A DNA stretch of 35,054 bases from an uncultured Oxalobacteraceae bacterium. GTDB lineage: Bacteria; Pseudomonadota; Gammaproteobacteria; Burkholderiales; Burkholderiaceae. Where the stretch lies: positions 1 through 35,054 of the forward strand of contig CAMLIL010000059.1 of NCBI GenBank assembly GCA_946480015.1, in the 5' to 3' direction. The notes under the pieces were generated by a model. That model ran no database searches. It saw only the letters and a program-made list of their open reading frames with translations, and was not told where the DNA came from. Positions 1-8,244 of the stretch are shown here, piece by piece; within the stretch, counting starts at the first letter, position 1; each line of letters opens with the position of its first letter. The position numbers were made by a program, and so were the translations under genes.

Positions 1-1
1 T

Positions 2-319
2 CACGACTACGCGACCATGAAGGTGCACAAGAATTGGGATGCATTCCTGCAGGATTCGCAGCCCGGTCCGGCGCGCATGTTCGCCCTGACCACGCACGGC
101 TCGTCGCCCTTCGCCCAGGCGGCATTTCGGCCCGGCGACGTGTTCGTGTTCGGCGCCGAAACGCGCGGCCTGGCGCCGCAGCTGCGCGAATCGTTTCCGC
201 CGGCCCAGCGCATCCGCCTGCCGATGCGGCCCGATAACCGCAGTCTGAACCTGTCCAATACGGTGGCGGTGGTCGTGTATGAGGCGTGGCGCCAGAATGG
301 GTATGCGGGAGGTGCCTGA
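2..319 (+). CDS. trmL: tRNA (cytidine/uridine(34)-2'-O)-methyltransferase, C-terminal part
   Basis: The reading frame is open from the first bases of the window, so the gene starts upstream and only the last 105 codons are seen. The product would methylate the ribose of the wobble nucleotide of certain tRNA-Leu species in the cytoplasm, using S-adenosylmethionine. The visible part carries the SpoU/TrmD (SPOUT) knot signatures: [10 protein letters not shown], then [17 protein letters not shown] and [10 protein letters not shown]. The last two form the SAM-binding trefoil knot and are typical of TrmL (YibK). The short tail after the knot fits TrmL, which lacks extra domains. An internal ATG at 17 is not the real start. 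Confidence 0.9.
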   Translation, partial: HDYATMKVHKNWDAFLQDSQPGPARMFALTTHGSSPFAQAAFRPGDVFVFGAETRGLAPQLRESFPPAQRIRLPMRPDNRSLNLSNTVAVVVYEAWRQNGYAGGA

Positions 320-347
320 GGCGGCATCCGGTTCAGTTAACCCGGTC

Positions 348-373
348 GTTTGCGCACACTCAAGTGCGCAAGC
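348..373. terminator. Stem-loop after trmL, possible terminator
   Basis: An 8-bp perfect inverted repeat, TTGCGCAC (350-357) and GTGCGCAA (364-371), has a 6-nt loop; one more pair on each side extends it through a T-G wobble. It lies 30 bases past the trmL stop. No T-run follows, so termination is only a possibility. Confidence 0.35.
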
Positions 374-455
374 CGTCCGCTTGCGCTGACGGGCGATGTG
401 CAGGCGCGAGGTATGGATATCATGTGTCTATCGATCCCTCACCGATAGCCCCGCC

Positions 456-746
456 ATGATCAAACTTCAATTGTTGCTGCGTCACCCCCACTGCGCGCTC
501 GAGCTCGATCCGGCGCTGCGTCACCGCATCGAAACGCTCGGCATGCGCGTCACCGGCAGTGGCCATGCCTCGGTGTCGGCCGAGATCGATCCCGCTGCCT
601 ACGAGAGCCTGTTCGGCGCCGCGCCGCCGGTCCTGTCGGGCTGCGTGGACTGCGCACAGGATGCCCCCGCACTATCGGTTCCACGTGATTTGGAAGATGC
701 CATTACACTGATCACTATTGCCGCGCGCCACGTGCCCACTCCGTGA
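456..746 (+). CDS. Small protein resembling a peptidase propeptide
   Basis: The product is a 96-aa protein of unknown function. I chose the ATG at 456 because homology-like sequence (IKLQLLLRHP) begins there; an upstream ATG at 396 would add 20 poor-quality residues. No strong ribosome binding site is visible for either. Residues about 24-55 (GMRVTGSGHASVSAEID...YESLFGA) parallel residues 67-93 of the next gene's N-terminal region (GFVVTGTGRMTVSV...FEQVFGT). That stretch of the protease looks like a propeptide or inhibitor-like domain. The two genes are 40 bp apart on the same strand. It may be a stand-alone propeptide-like partner of the S8 peptidase, which is inference. There is no signal peptide and there are no membrane segments. 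Confidence 0.65.
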   Translation: MIKLQLLLRHPHCALELDPALRHRIETLGMRVTGSGHASVSAEIDPAAYESLFGAAPPVLSGCVDCAQDAPALSVPRDLEDAITLITIAARHVPTP

Positions 747-786
747 ACGCCTTCGCACCGCCAATCGTTCCGAAGGAAACAATAAA

Positions 787-2283
787 ATGCAGCCATTTAA
801 ATCCCACGCGCCCGCGGCACCGCCCGCCGCGCCGTCCGATATTTTGCGCATCGCGATCACCTTCAAGGGACCCACCGGGGCCGGCCCGACCAAGGTGCCG
901 GCACGCCTGAGCTCGCGCAGCATTCCCAGTTTTGCTCCCCTGCCCGGCGAAATGGAACTGGCCATCGAAGCGCTCAAGCAGCGCGGCTTCGTGGTCACCG
1001 GCACCGGCCGCATGACGGTGTCGGTACGCGGCACCCGCGCGCTGTTCGAACAGGTCTTCGGTACCCACCTGGCACCGGTGCGGATGGATCACGCCATGGC
1101 GTATTCGGCCGCGGCCATCTATTACCCGCCGCCAGGGGCGCCGTGGAACCCGGACCCGGCCCTGGCCGCGCTGATCGACGATGCCTACATTCAATGGCCG
1201 CACATTTACCTGTCGGGTCCGGCTGCGACGCGGCGTCCGCCCGAGGTACCCTATTTTCATCTCGACGTGCTGGAAGACGTGCCCGCCAAACTGAACGTGC
1301 CGCCCATCCACCGCGAGCGCAATCTGGGCGAAGGCGTGCGCATCGCCATGATCGACACCGGCTTCGACCATTCGCATCCGTTTTTCACGGACAACGGCTT
1401 TACCTCGTCGGTGGTGCTGGCGCCGTCGGCCACCAACCGCGCCACCGATCCCGGCAGCCACGGCACGGGCGAATCGGCCAATGTGTTCGCCATCGCGCCC
1501 AAGGTCACCTTCATCGGCGTCAAGCTGGGCGACGATGCCGACCCGAACGGCGGCGCCAGCATCCTGGAAGGCTTCCAGGAAGCGCTCAAGCACAAGCCGC
1601 ACATCATCACCGTGAGCATGTGCTACGACCTGCGCAGCCCCGACGGACGCGCGGAACTGGGCGCCCTGCCCAACGGCCTGAAGCCGCTGGAGGCGGAAAT
1701 CCAGGCGGCGATCGCGGCCGGCATCCTGGTCGTGTTCTCCGCCGGAAACGGCCACTACGCCTTTCCCGCCTCGATGCCGGAAGTGCTGGCCATCGGCGGC
1801 GCCTTCGTGGCCGAGAATGGCGCCATGCGCGCCTCGGACTACGCGTCCGCCTTCACCAGCACGATTTATTCCGGCCGCCACGTGCCGGATGTGTGCGGCC
1901 TGGTAGGCTTGCTGCCGGACGCCGATTACATCATGCTGCCGGTACCGCCCGGCCAGCAGATCGATAGCGCCAATGCCGCCCATGACGGCACCGGGGCCGA
2001 CGATGGCTGGGCCGTGTTCAGCGGCACGTCGGCGGCGGCGCCGCAGATCGCGGCGGTGTGCGCGCTGCTGTTGCAAAAAAATCCGCACCTGACGCCGGCG
2101 GAAATCAAGGCGCTGCTGGTGCGCACCGCCATCGACGTGCGCGAGGGCTCGGCCAACCCGGCCAGCGATCCCGAAGGCGCCGGCGTCAAGGCCGGGCCGG
2201 GGGTGGACGGCGCCACCGGGGCCGGACTGGTCGACGCGTTCGCGGCATGGCAGCAAGCGGCCCCCTTGCTGGGCAATCATTAA
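787..2283 (+). CDS. Subtilisin-like serine peptidase (family S8)
   Basis: The product is a 498-aa endopeptidase of the subtilase fold. The ATG at 787 is preceded by AAGGAA, while the longer frame from 718 has no such site. Residues 20-110 look like a propeptide-type domain. The catalytic residues are in order: Asp190 in IAMIDTGFDHSHP, His225 in GSHGTGESANV, oxyanion Asn321 in VVFSAGNGHYA and Ser415 in FSGTSAAAPQIA. No Sec signal peptide is visible, so it may act inside the cell or leave by another route. The C-terminal 80 residues hold the last helices of the fold (LTPAEIKALLVRTAIDV) and a Gly-rich GAGLVDAFAAW end. It is followed after 14 bp by an unrelated oxidoreductase gene, and the pair may be co-transcribed. 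The substrate is unknown. Confidence 0.93.
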   Translation: MQPFKSHAPAAPPAAPSDILRIAITFKGPTGAGPTKVPARLSSRSIPSFAPLPGEMELAIEALKQRGFVVTGTGRMTVSVRGTRALFEQVFGTHLAPVRMDHAMAYSAAAIYYPPPGAPWNPDPALAALIDDAYIQWPHIYLSGPAATRRPPEVPYFHLDVLEDVPAKLNVPPIHRERNLGEGVRIAMIDTGFDHSHPFFTDNGFTSSVVLAPSATNRATDPGSHGTGESANVFAIAPKVTFIGVKLGDDADPNGGASILEGFQEALKHKPHIITVSMCYDLRSPDGRAELGALPNGLKPLEAEIQAAIAAGILVVFSAGNGHYAFPASMPEVLAIGGAFVAENGAMRASDYASAFTSTIYSGRHVPDVCGLVGLLPDADYIMLPVPPGQQIDSANAAHDGTGADDGWAVFSGTSAAAPQIAAVCALLLQKNPHLTPAEIKALLVRTAIDVREGSANPASDPEGAGVKAGPGVDGATGAGLVDAFAAWQQAAPLLGNH

Positions 2284-2297
2284 ACGAAAGGAACACG

Positions 2298-3350
2298 ATG
2301 CAGGAAGCAAACGATGTGCGGGTGGGACTGATTGGCTACGGTTATTCCGGCGCCACCTTCCAGGCGCCCCTGATCAAGGCGGTCAAGGGCTTGCGCCTGG
2401 CACAGGTGTGTTCCAGCAAGCCCGACCTGGTGCGGCGCGATTTTCCCGGCATGACGGTGGTGGCCGAACCGGGCGCGCTGATCGGCTCGGCCGAAATTGA
2501 CCTGGTGGTCGTGGCCACCACCAACACCACCCACTTTCCACTGGCGCGCCAGGCACTGCTGGCGGGCAAGCATGTGGTGGTGGAAAAGCCGTTCACGGTG
2601 ACGGTCCAGGAAGCCGCCGAGCTGGTCGAACTGGCCGAGCAGAAAAAGCTGATCCTGAGCGTGTTTCACAACCGCCGCTGGGACAACGATTTCCTGACCT
2701 TGCGCCAGGTCCTGGAATCCGGATTGTTAGGTCCGGTGACCACGTTCGAATCGCATTTCGACCGCTACCGCCCGGCCGTACACCAGCGCTGGCGCGAGCA
2801 GGATTTGCCGGGCTCGGGCATGCTGTACGACCTCGGTTCGCACCTGATCGACCAGGCCCTGGCCCTGTTCGGCCTGCCCGACAGCGTGCAATGCGACATG
2901 GGTGTGCAGCGCCAGGGCGCCGTGGCGGACGATTTCTTTCATCTGGTGATGCGCTATGGCGCGCGCCGCGTGATCCTGCACTCGACCATGCTGGCGCACG
3001 AAGCGGGCCCGCGCTTTCTGGTCCATGGCGAGCTGGGAAGCTTCACCAAGTTCGGTCTCGATCCACAGGAAAGCCAGCTGCTGCGCGGCCAGGGCCCGGG
3101 TTCACCGGACTGGGGGGTGGAGCCGGTGCAGCAGCATGGCACGCTGGCATTTACCAAGGGCCCGCTGACGGTGAAAGGCGGCGTGGCATCGCTGCCGGGC
3201 CGCTACCAAGCCTATTACGAGGGCATGGTGCAAGCCATCACGCAAGGCGAGCGCGCCCCGGTGAGCGGACGCGACGCCCTGGCGGTGATCCGGATTATCC
3301 AGATGGCGCTGCGCAGCCATGCCGAGCAGCGCGTCATCGCCTACGAATAA
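2298..3350 (+). CDS. Gfo/Idh/MocA-family oxidoreductase, YdgJ-like
   Basis: The product is a 350-aa NAD(P)-dependent dehydrogenase of the glucose-fructose oxidoreductase family. The ATG at 2298 follows GAAAGGAACACG, a good ribosome binding site; the longer upstream frame is a shadow of the protease gene. The N-terminal Rossmann motif is VGLIGYGYSGATF, and the conserved family lysine is in VVVEKPFTVT (about residue 98). The stretches FHNRRWDNDFLTL, FESHFDRYRP and SGMLYDLGSHLIDQAL match the E. coli YdgJ branch as I remember it. The substrate is probably a sugar or polyol but cannot be read from sequence. The gene ends 20 bp from the convergent GH9 gene, with no clear terminator between them. 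Confidence 0.9.
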   Translation: MQEANDVRVGLIGYGYSGATFQAPLIKAVKGLRLAQVCSSKPDLVRRDFPGMTVVAEPGALIGSAEIDLVVVATTNTTHFPLARQALLAGKHVVVEKPFTVTVQEAAELVELAEQKKLILSVFHNRRWDNDFLTLRQVLESGLLGPVTTFESHFDRYRPAVHQRWREQDLPGSGMLYDLGSHLIDQALALFGLPDSVQCDMGVQRQGAVADDFFHLVMRYGARRVILHSTMLAHEAGPRFLVHGELGSFTKFGLDPQESQLLRGQGPGSPDWGVEPVQQHGTLAFTKGPLTVKGGVASLPGRYQAYYEGMVQAITQGERAPVSGRDALAVIRIIQMALRSHAEQRVIAYE

Positions 3351-3370
3351 ATCGGCCCTCAGCTACCACT

Positions 3371-5077
3371 TCAAGGCATGACAGGCCAGCTGAGCGCGTC
3401 CAGCGCCGCGCTGACGTACACCAGCGGGGCATTCCAGTTGATCGCCACTTCATTGGCCGCATAGCTGCACACGTGATCGAGGTAGGACAGCGCCGGCAGC
3501 GTGCTCGGATACCGGAGCTTGCACGCGCCGTTCTCCTGCTGGCCCGGCTGCGGGCCGCCCACCAGCCAGCCCGGCACCGGGCCCTCGATGTCATCGGCCT
3601 CGGACGGACGATGGTGCGGATGCAGGGCCGGACGCGCGCCGAATCCGGTCACGAAAGAGTAACCGGTGGCGTTGCGGCCGAGGACATAATCGAGGCCCGA
3701 CTGCGCCGCATCCAGGTAAGCGCGCTTGCCATTGAAGCGATAGGCTTGCAGCAGCATCATGGCCTGGTTCATGGCCACCGCATTGCTGCCCCAGACGAAA
3801 TCGGCAGGCTGCATCGCCACCTTGTAGGCCGAGGCGTTCCAGGCGGCGGCCAATTTGGCGGCCAGGCTGTCGATGCGCTCGGCGATCAGCTTGCGGTCGG
3901 CGGCCGGCGTCAGGCGCGGCAGATGGTGCGCCAGCGACATCCACGCCAAGCCTTCCACATCGCCCCATCCCGGCACGTTGATGGGCGCGGCCTGCGCCTT
4001 CATCGCTTGCCAGTACATGTCATTGCCGGTGCTGATGTACAGCTCGGCCGCGGCCCAGACCCACTCGTCGCCCAGCTTTCCGTCGCCGTATTCGCCGGTG
4101 GAAATGTCCTCGGGGTTCTTGAACAGCACGGCGGGATGGCCTTGCGCCCACTTCCATGCCGATTGCGCCGCCGTCAGCATGCGCGCGGCCAGGCTGGCGT
4201 CGAAGGGCTGGTAAACCCGGCTGCCGGCGGCCATGGTGGCGGCGAAATCGAGCGCGGCGGAGGTGCTCTTGCCGACCACATAGCGCGCACCGGAGTTGGC
4301 CTTGTGCGGCATCACGAACCCGTCGAAGCCCTTGTTGGTGAGCTTGTTGTAGACCCCGCCGTCGGTTGGGTCTTGCATCGTGAGCATCCACTCCAGGTTC
4401 CACAGCACTTCATCCAGAATGTCGGGCATTTTGTTGCCAGATTCGGGAATGTTCAGCGTTTGGCGGGCGAAATACTTCGGATAGTGTTCGTAGGCGGCCA
4501 GCAAGGTATAGGTCGCGATACCGGAATTGACCACGTATTTATTGTAGTCGCCGGCGTCGTACCAGCCTTTCGGGCTGGCAATGACCGTGCCTGCCGGACG
4601 CCCCGGCGACGCCGCCGAGGCATGCACCAGCACCTTGTCGTCCGGGTGCGCCAGCGCGCGCGCGTAGGCGCCGGCATATTTGGCGGGCAACTCAATGCTG
4701 GCGCGCGACAGATAAAACGCCCGGATGGCGGCGATGTTCAGCTCGCGGTAGACGCCCGCGCCGATCGAAAACGGGTCTGACACCGGCGTGCCGGCCACCT
4801 TGAGGCGGTAGGTGCCGGGCGTGCTCAGGCTGGAAAAATCGGCCAGGCGCACGGTTTCTTCGGACGGCTTCCACAGTCCGGGCGCGCCCAGCGTGCCGCG
4901 CAGGACGCTGGCGCCAGTGTCGGCGCGTACGACCTCAAAGTCGCTGGCGGCCACGTTCGGCACCACCGCCAGTTTGGCGGCGGCGGGCGCGAAACCGATC
5001 TGGTTGAGCTTGATGGCCGGGCCCGCCGCCGCCGCCGCGCCGCTCAGTACGGCCAGGCTCAGCGCCAGCGCCTTCAT
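3371..5077 (-). CDS. Glycoside hydrolase family 9 (endoglucanase/exo-glucosidase type)
   Basis: The product is a 568-aa exported enzyme that cleaves beta-1,4-glucans or short cello-oligosaccharides by inversion. Residues 1-19 form a signal peptide (MKALALSLAVLSGAAAAA). Residues 22-105 form the cellulase N-terminal Ig-like domain (IKLNQIGFAP...GTYRLKV). The (alpha/alpha)6 catalytic domain follows, with the base motif WYDAGDYNKYV (Asp174, Asp177), the His-bearing FVTGFGARPALHPHHR and the acid Glu543 in NEVAINWNAPLVY. The start codon overlaps the stop of the upstream transporter gene (ATGA), so translation is probably coupled. Pairing with an inner-membrane transporter and a GH1 enzyme suggests attack on oligosaccharides in the periplasm. 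The exact substrate (cellulose, mixed-linkage glucan or lichenan) is not decidable. Confidence 0.94.
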   Translation of the reverse strand: MKALALSLAVLSGAAAAAGPAIKLNQIGFAPAAAKLAVVPNVAASDFEVVRADTGASVLRGTLGAPGLWKPSEETVRLADFSSLSTPGTYRLKVAGTPVSDPFSIGAGVYRELNIAAIRAFYLSRASIELPAKYAGAYARALAHPDDKVLVHASAASPGRPAGTVIASPKGWYDAGDYNKYVVNSGIATYTLLAAYEHYPKYFARQTLNIPESGNKMPDILDEVLWNLEWMLTMQDPTDGGVYNKLTNKGFDGFVMPHKANSGARYVVGKSTSAALDFAATMAAGSRVYQPFDASLAARMLTAAQSAWKWAQGHPAVLFKNPEDISTGEYGDGKLGDEWVWAAAELYISTGNDMYWQAMKAQAAPINVPGWGDVEGLAWMSLAHHLPRLTPAADRKLIAERIDSLAAKLAAAWNASAYKVAMQPADFVWGSNAVAMNQAMMLLQAYRFNGKRAYLDAAQSGLDYVLGRNATGYSFVTGFGARPALHPHHRPSEADDIEGPVPGWLVGGPQPGQQENGACKLRYPSTLPALSYLDHVCSYAANEVAINWNAPLVYVSAALDALSWPVMP

Positions 5078-6405
5078 GCAGGTACCGCGGCTTTTTCCCC
5101 GCTGGCCGGTTCCGGCGCTTCTTCCTGATAGAACGGGGCGTACCAGCATGCCAGGAAGGAAGGAATGGTGGCCACCATGACGAAAATAAAGTAGCTGACG
5201 TATCCCATGCTCACCTGCAAATGGCCGGACACGACGCCGGTCAGCAGGCCGCACAAGCCCATGAGGCCGGTGCCGAAGGCGTAGTGGGTCGTGGTGTACT
5301 TGCCGGGGGCCAGTTGCTGCATCAAATAGATCATGAAGCCGACCGAGCCGAAGCCGAAGAAGAATTTCTCCACCACGACGCCGGCACCGATCCAGAAGGA
5401 GCTGGTCGGCAGGTAGATGCTCATGATCAGGAAAGTGACGTTCGGGATATTGACGGCGCAGCACAGGGTAAACAGGGTTGCCTTCAGGCCGCGCTTGGAG
5501 ACGAAAATGCCGCCCAGCAGTGAGCCCAGCAGTACAGCGGCCAGGCCGTAGGTGCCGTAAATGATGCCCAGATCTTCATTGCTCAAGCCCAGGCCGCCCT
5601 TTGAAGCGGGGTCGACCATGAAAAAGGGGCCGATCTTTTCCAGGAAGCCTATGCTCAGGCGGAACAGGAAGGCGAAGGCCACCATGCGCCACACGCCGCG
5701 CTTCTGGAAAAAGGTGACGAAGGAATCGAGCAGGATGCGGCCGGCGTCCGGCAGGCTGGACGGAGTATTTTCGGCGCGCGCGCCCGGTGGCATCACGGCC
5801 TTGTGCCAGATCGCCATCAGCAGGGTGACGCCGCCGACGATGAAGAACACGATGCGCCAGGCGTCGATCCACTCCGGGCCGAACACCGTGCGGTCGTGGT
5901 GGAATACATGGGTGTGCAGGTAGCCGGACAGAAACACCATGCCGCCGGCGGCGACGATGGGCCCGATATTCCAGGACAGCGACTGAATGCCGCAATACAG
6001 CGACTGGGCGCGGCTGTTGAGCGAAGTGACGTACACGCCATCACTGGCGATATCCTGCGTGGCGCCGACGAAGGACATGACCCAGAACATGGCCATCAGG
6101 AAGATCATGTAGTTGGGCATCGCCATGGCCAGCGCGATACCGATGAAGCCGAAGCCGACCACGGCCTGGGCCAGCAGCACGAAGAATTTCTTGGTGCGGT
6201 ACATTTCCACGATGGGCGCGAACAGCGGCTTGATCGTGTAGGCCAGGATCAGCATGCTCGAATATTCGGCGGCCTGGCCGTTATCCATCCCCAGGTTCTT
6301 GAACATAATCGCCGTGACACTGGTCAGCATCACATAGCACAAGGCCATCGTGAAATAACCGGTGGGTACCCACAACAGTGGCGAGACGGGTTTAGAGACG
6401 CTCAT
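5074..6405 (-). CDS. AmpG-like MFS transporter
   Basis: The product is a 443-aa inner-membrane protein with about 12 hydrophobic segments. The ATG at 6405 follows GGAAAG. It contains ATQDIASDGVYV (about residues 117-128), which resembles the ATQDIA motif of the AmpG/PAT branch of the major facilitator superfamily, whose members import anhydro-muropeptides or related compounds. Here it lies between a beta-glucosidase and a GH9 glycanase and overlaps the GH9 start by four bases. Uptake of cello-oligosaccharides or another beta-glucoside is therefore the likelier role, which is inference from context. The C-terminus is a short acidic cytoplasmic tail (YQEEAPEPASGEK). A true peptidoglycan-recycling permease is the alternative, but no ampD or similar gene is nearby. 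Confidence 0.88.
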   Translation of the reverse strand: MSVSKPVSPLLWVPTGYFTMALCYVMLTSVTAIMFKNLGMDNGQAAEYSSMLILAYTIKPLFAPIVEMYRTKKFFVLLAQAVVGFGFIGIALAMAMPNYMIFLMAMFWVMSFVGATQDIASDGVYVTSLNSRAQSLYCGIQSLSWNIGPIVAAGGMVFLSGYLHTHVFHHDRTVFGPEWIDAWRIVFFIVGGVTLLMAIWHKAVMPPGARAENTPSSLPDAGRILLDSFVTFFQKRGVWRMVAFAFLFRLSIGFLEKIGPFFMVDPASKGGLGLSNEDLGIIYGTYGLAAVLLGSLLGGIFVSKRGLKATLFTLCCAVNIPNVTFLIMSIYLPTSSFWIGAGVVVEKFFFGFGSVGFMIYLMQQLAPGKYTTTHYAFGTGLMGLCGLLTGVVSGHLQVSMGYVSYFIFVMVATIPSFLACWYAPFYQEEAPEPASGEKAAVPA

Positions 6406-6476
6406 AGCTGCTTTCCATTTCGAGATGCGAGGAGAACCCCGGGGCGGTCGTTGCGACCCGGCAAAGTATGCACCAG

Positions 6477-6501
6477 GACGGGGCGCGCGACCAGCCCCGT
6501 C
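6477..6501 (-). other. Stem-loop between the beta-glucosidase and transporter genes
   Basis: A perfect 8-bp inverted repeat, GACGGGGC (6477-6484) and GCCCCGTC (6494-6501), has a 9-nt loop. It lies in the 109-bp gap between the GH1 stop and the MFS start. It has no T-run, so it is more likely an mRNA processing or stability structure, or a weak attenuator, than a full terminator. Confidence 0.4.
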
Positions 6502-6514
6502 GAGGTGGCCCGAT

Positions 6515-7834
6515 TTAACGCTGGGCGGTGATGTATTCGCGGTACCAGCGCGCGCTATCCTTCGGCGTGCGTTTCTGGGTGGCGTAATCGACGTGCACGA
6601 TGCCGAAGCGCTTGGCATAGCCCGAATTCCACTCGAAATTGTCCAGCAGGCTCCACAGGAAGTAGCCGCGCACATCGACGCCGGCCGCCATGGCCTGGGC
6701 CAGCGCGTCCAGGTGCATTTGCACAAAGGCGATGCGGGCCTGGTCGTGCACCGCGCCGTCGCCGGCGAGTGTGTCCGGATTGGCCATGCCGTTTTCGGTG
6801 ATGTAGACCGGCGGCAGTTCGTACTCGCCCTGCAGCTTGACCAGCAGCTCGGTCAAGCCTTGCGGGTAGATTTCCCAACCCATGTCGGTAAAGCCCAGCT
6901 TGCCGGGCGGAGTGCGCGGCGGCGTTTCGGCACTGCTGAAAGCGCGGAAGTAGTAATTACAACCCAGGAAATCTATTGGCTGCTGGATGATATTGAAATC
7001 GTTATCATCAACGACCGGACTATTCGCGCCGTGGTGCAGCAAGGCCAGCTCCGGATAGCGCCCCTTGAAGATCGGGTCCATGAACCATTGCACGGACTTG
7101 GCCCATTCCAGTTCGGCCAGGGCGCGGTCGGCATCCGAATCGGTGGCCGGATCGGCGGTCCACTGGTTCAGCACAATGCCCAGCTTGGCCTTGCTGTTCA
7201 CCGCGCGCATGGCTTGCATGCCCAGGCCGTGCGACAGCAGCAGGTGGTGCGACACTTGCACCGCCTGTTTGGCATCGGCCACGCCGGGGGCGAACTGGGC
7301 ATTGCCGTAACCCAGGTTGGCGGTGCACCATGGCTCGTTGTGGGTGGCGATGGCGTCGATGCGGTCGCCGAAGCGGCGCGCGATTTCCCCGGCGTAATCG
7401 CCGAAGCGGGCCGCGGTATCGCGGTTCAGCCAGCCGCCGTCATTCTGCAAACCTTGCGGCAAGTCCCAGTGGTACAGGGTGGCGTGCGCCTTGATGTTTT
7501 TCGATGCCAGCTCGTCGAGCAGGCGGTCGTAGAAATCGAAGCCTTTTTCGTTCCATGCGCCCTTGCCTTCCGGCTGCACGCGCGCCCAGGCAAACGAGAA
7601 GCGGTACGCGTCCACGCCCAGCGAGGCGATGATGCCGACGTCTTCCTTGTAGCGGTGGTAATGGTCGCAGGCCACGGTGCCGTCGCTCTGATCCTTGATG
7701 TTGGCTGGGTTGCTGCAGAAAGTATCCCAGATCGACGGGCCTTTGCCGTCGGTGGCGGAAGCGCCCTCAATCTGGAAGGCGCTGGTGGCGACGCCCCATG
7801 TGAAGTCGGGTGGGAACGGTTTAGTCTGATTCAT
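6515..7834 (-). CDS. Beta-glucosidase, glycoside hydrolase family 1
   Basis: The product is a 439-aa cytoplasmic retaining beta-glucosidase that splits cellobiose and related beta-glucosides to glucose. The start at 7834 gives MNQTKPFPPDFTWGVATSAFQIEGA, the usual GH1 N-terminus; upstream in-frame codons have no family character. The acid/base Glu167 is in ATHNEPWCTA, and the nucleophile Glu347 is in VYITENGMAN. The substrate-binding QIEGA and YHWDLPQ motifs are intact, and the length is normal for the family. There is no signal peptide, so substrate must be imported, which fits the transporter gene downstream. It appears to be the first intact gene of a GH1-MFS-GH9 unit. Confidence 0.95.
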   Translation of the reverse strand: MNQTKPFPPDFTWGVATSAFQIEGASATDGKGPSIWDTFCSNPANIKDQSDGTVACDHYHRYKEDVGIIASLGVDAYRFSFAWARVQPEGKGAWNEKGFDFYDRLLDELASKNIKAHATLYHWDLPQGLQNDGGWLNRDTAARFGDYAGEIARRFGDRIDAIATHNEPWCTANLGYGNAQFAPGVADAKQAVQVSHHLLLSHGLGMQAMRAVNSKAKLGIVLNQWTADPATDSDADRALAELEWAKSVQWFMDPIFKGRYPELALLHHGANSPVVDDNDFNIIQQPIDFLGCNYYFRAFSSAETPPRTPPGKLGFTDMGWEIYPQGLTELLVKLQGEYELPPVYITENGMANPDTLAGDGAVHDQARIAFVQMHLDALAQAMAAGVDVRGYFLWSLLDNFEWNSGYAKRFGIVHVDYATQKRTPKDSARWYREYITAQR

Positions 7835-7928
7835 GAAGAGCTCGATAACGTTGGCACAGAGTGGTTGGACGCGCACGCCGCAATAGCAGCCGCGCCATGG
7901 TTCGCGGCCCATGGGGGCAGGCGGATTT

Positions 7929-7957
7929 TTATTAAACTATAGCAACTAAGTTGACAA
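7929..7957 (-). promoter_or_regulatory. Possible sigma70 promoter close to the beta-glucosidase gene
   Basis: Read on the minus strand, TTGTCA (7952-7957) and TAATAA (7929-7934) are separated by exactly 17 bases. Transcription would begin about 85 bases before the GH1 ATG. It is a second candidate besides the stronger LacI-type promoter further upstream. Confidence 0.4.
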
Positions 7958-8086
7958 CTGGCACGGCAGTCCGGCCCGCTTGGTAAAAAACGTAAGCGAC
8001 CTTGATGGCGATCTTTAGCCGGAAGGCCTGTTCCGACTGATGCTTCGTTCGCCCGACTGGCCCGGTCACGCGGACTCAATTGACGA

Positions 8087-8116
8087 TCAGCTCATTTTTT
8101 GCACGGCGGGTTTCAT
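8087..8116 (-). CDS. Nine-codon open frame with strong ribosome binding site
   Basis: An ATG at 8116 follows AGGAGATTTAC, the best ribosome binding site of the region. It opens the frame MKPAVQKMS, which then stops. It is the first start codon downstream of the LacI-operator promoter. It could be a leader peptide, or the surviving start of a deleted gene; TonB-dependent receptors often sit first in such sugar loci. The 250 bases between it and the GH1 start (7835-8086) hold no other gene that I can support. Confidence 0.35.
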   Translation of the reverse strand: MKPAVQKMS

Positions 8117-8171
8117 GTAAATCTCCTGTGGAATATTGGTTTTTATAGTCAATCACGCGGCGGGTGTCGCG

Positions 8172-8214
8172 TGAAATCGTTTTCATAGTACATTTCAGGC
8201 GCGGCGGAAGTCAA
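8172..8214 (-). promoter_or_regulatory. Promoter with LacI-family operator for the glucan cassette
   Basis: On the minus strand, a -35 TTGACT (8209-8214) and a -10 TACTAT (8185-8190) are 18 bases apart. Directly at the end of the -10 lies TGAAAACGATTTCA (8172-8185), a near-perfect palindrome with the central CG of LacI/GalR-family operators. Its place over the transcription start predicts repression that is lifted by a sugar ligand. No lacI-type gene is in the window, so the regulator must be encoded elsewhere. Confidence 0.7.
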
Positions 8215-8244
8215 ACAAAATATGTTTGCGGACTGCTGGCGGCT

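Noticed and set aside
715..2310. A 531-codon open frame antisense to the S8 peptidase
   Set aside because: It mirrors the high-GC third-position pattern of the real gene, is rich in Arg/Gly/His without motifs, and the plus strand has all four catalytic residues of a subtilase.
2891..4780. A 629-codon plus-strand frame across ydgJ-like and GH9 genes
   Set aside because: It overlaps two well-supported genes on opposite strands and has low-complexity composition, so it is a GC-driven shadow.
6362..7942. A 526-codon frame antisense to the beta-glucosidase
   Set aside because: It is a shadow of the GH1 gene, which carries both catalytic glutamates and a normal length.
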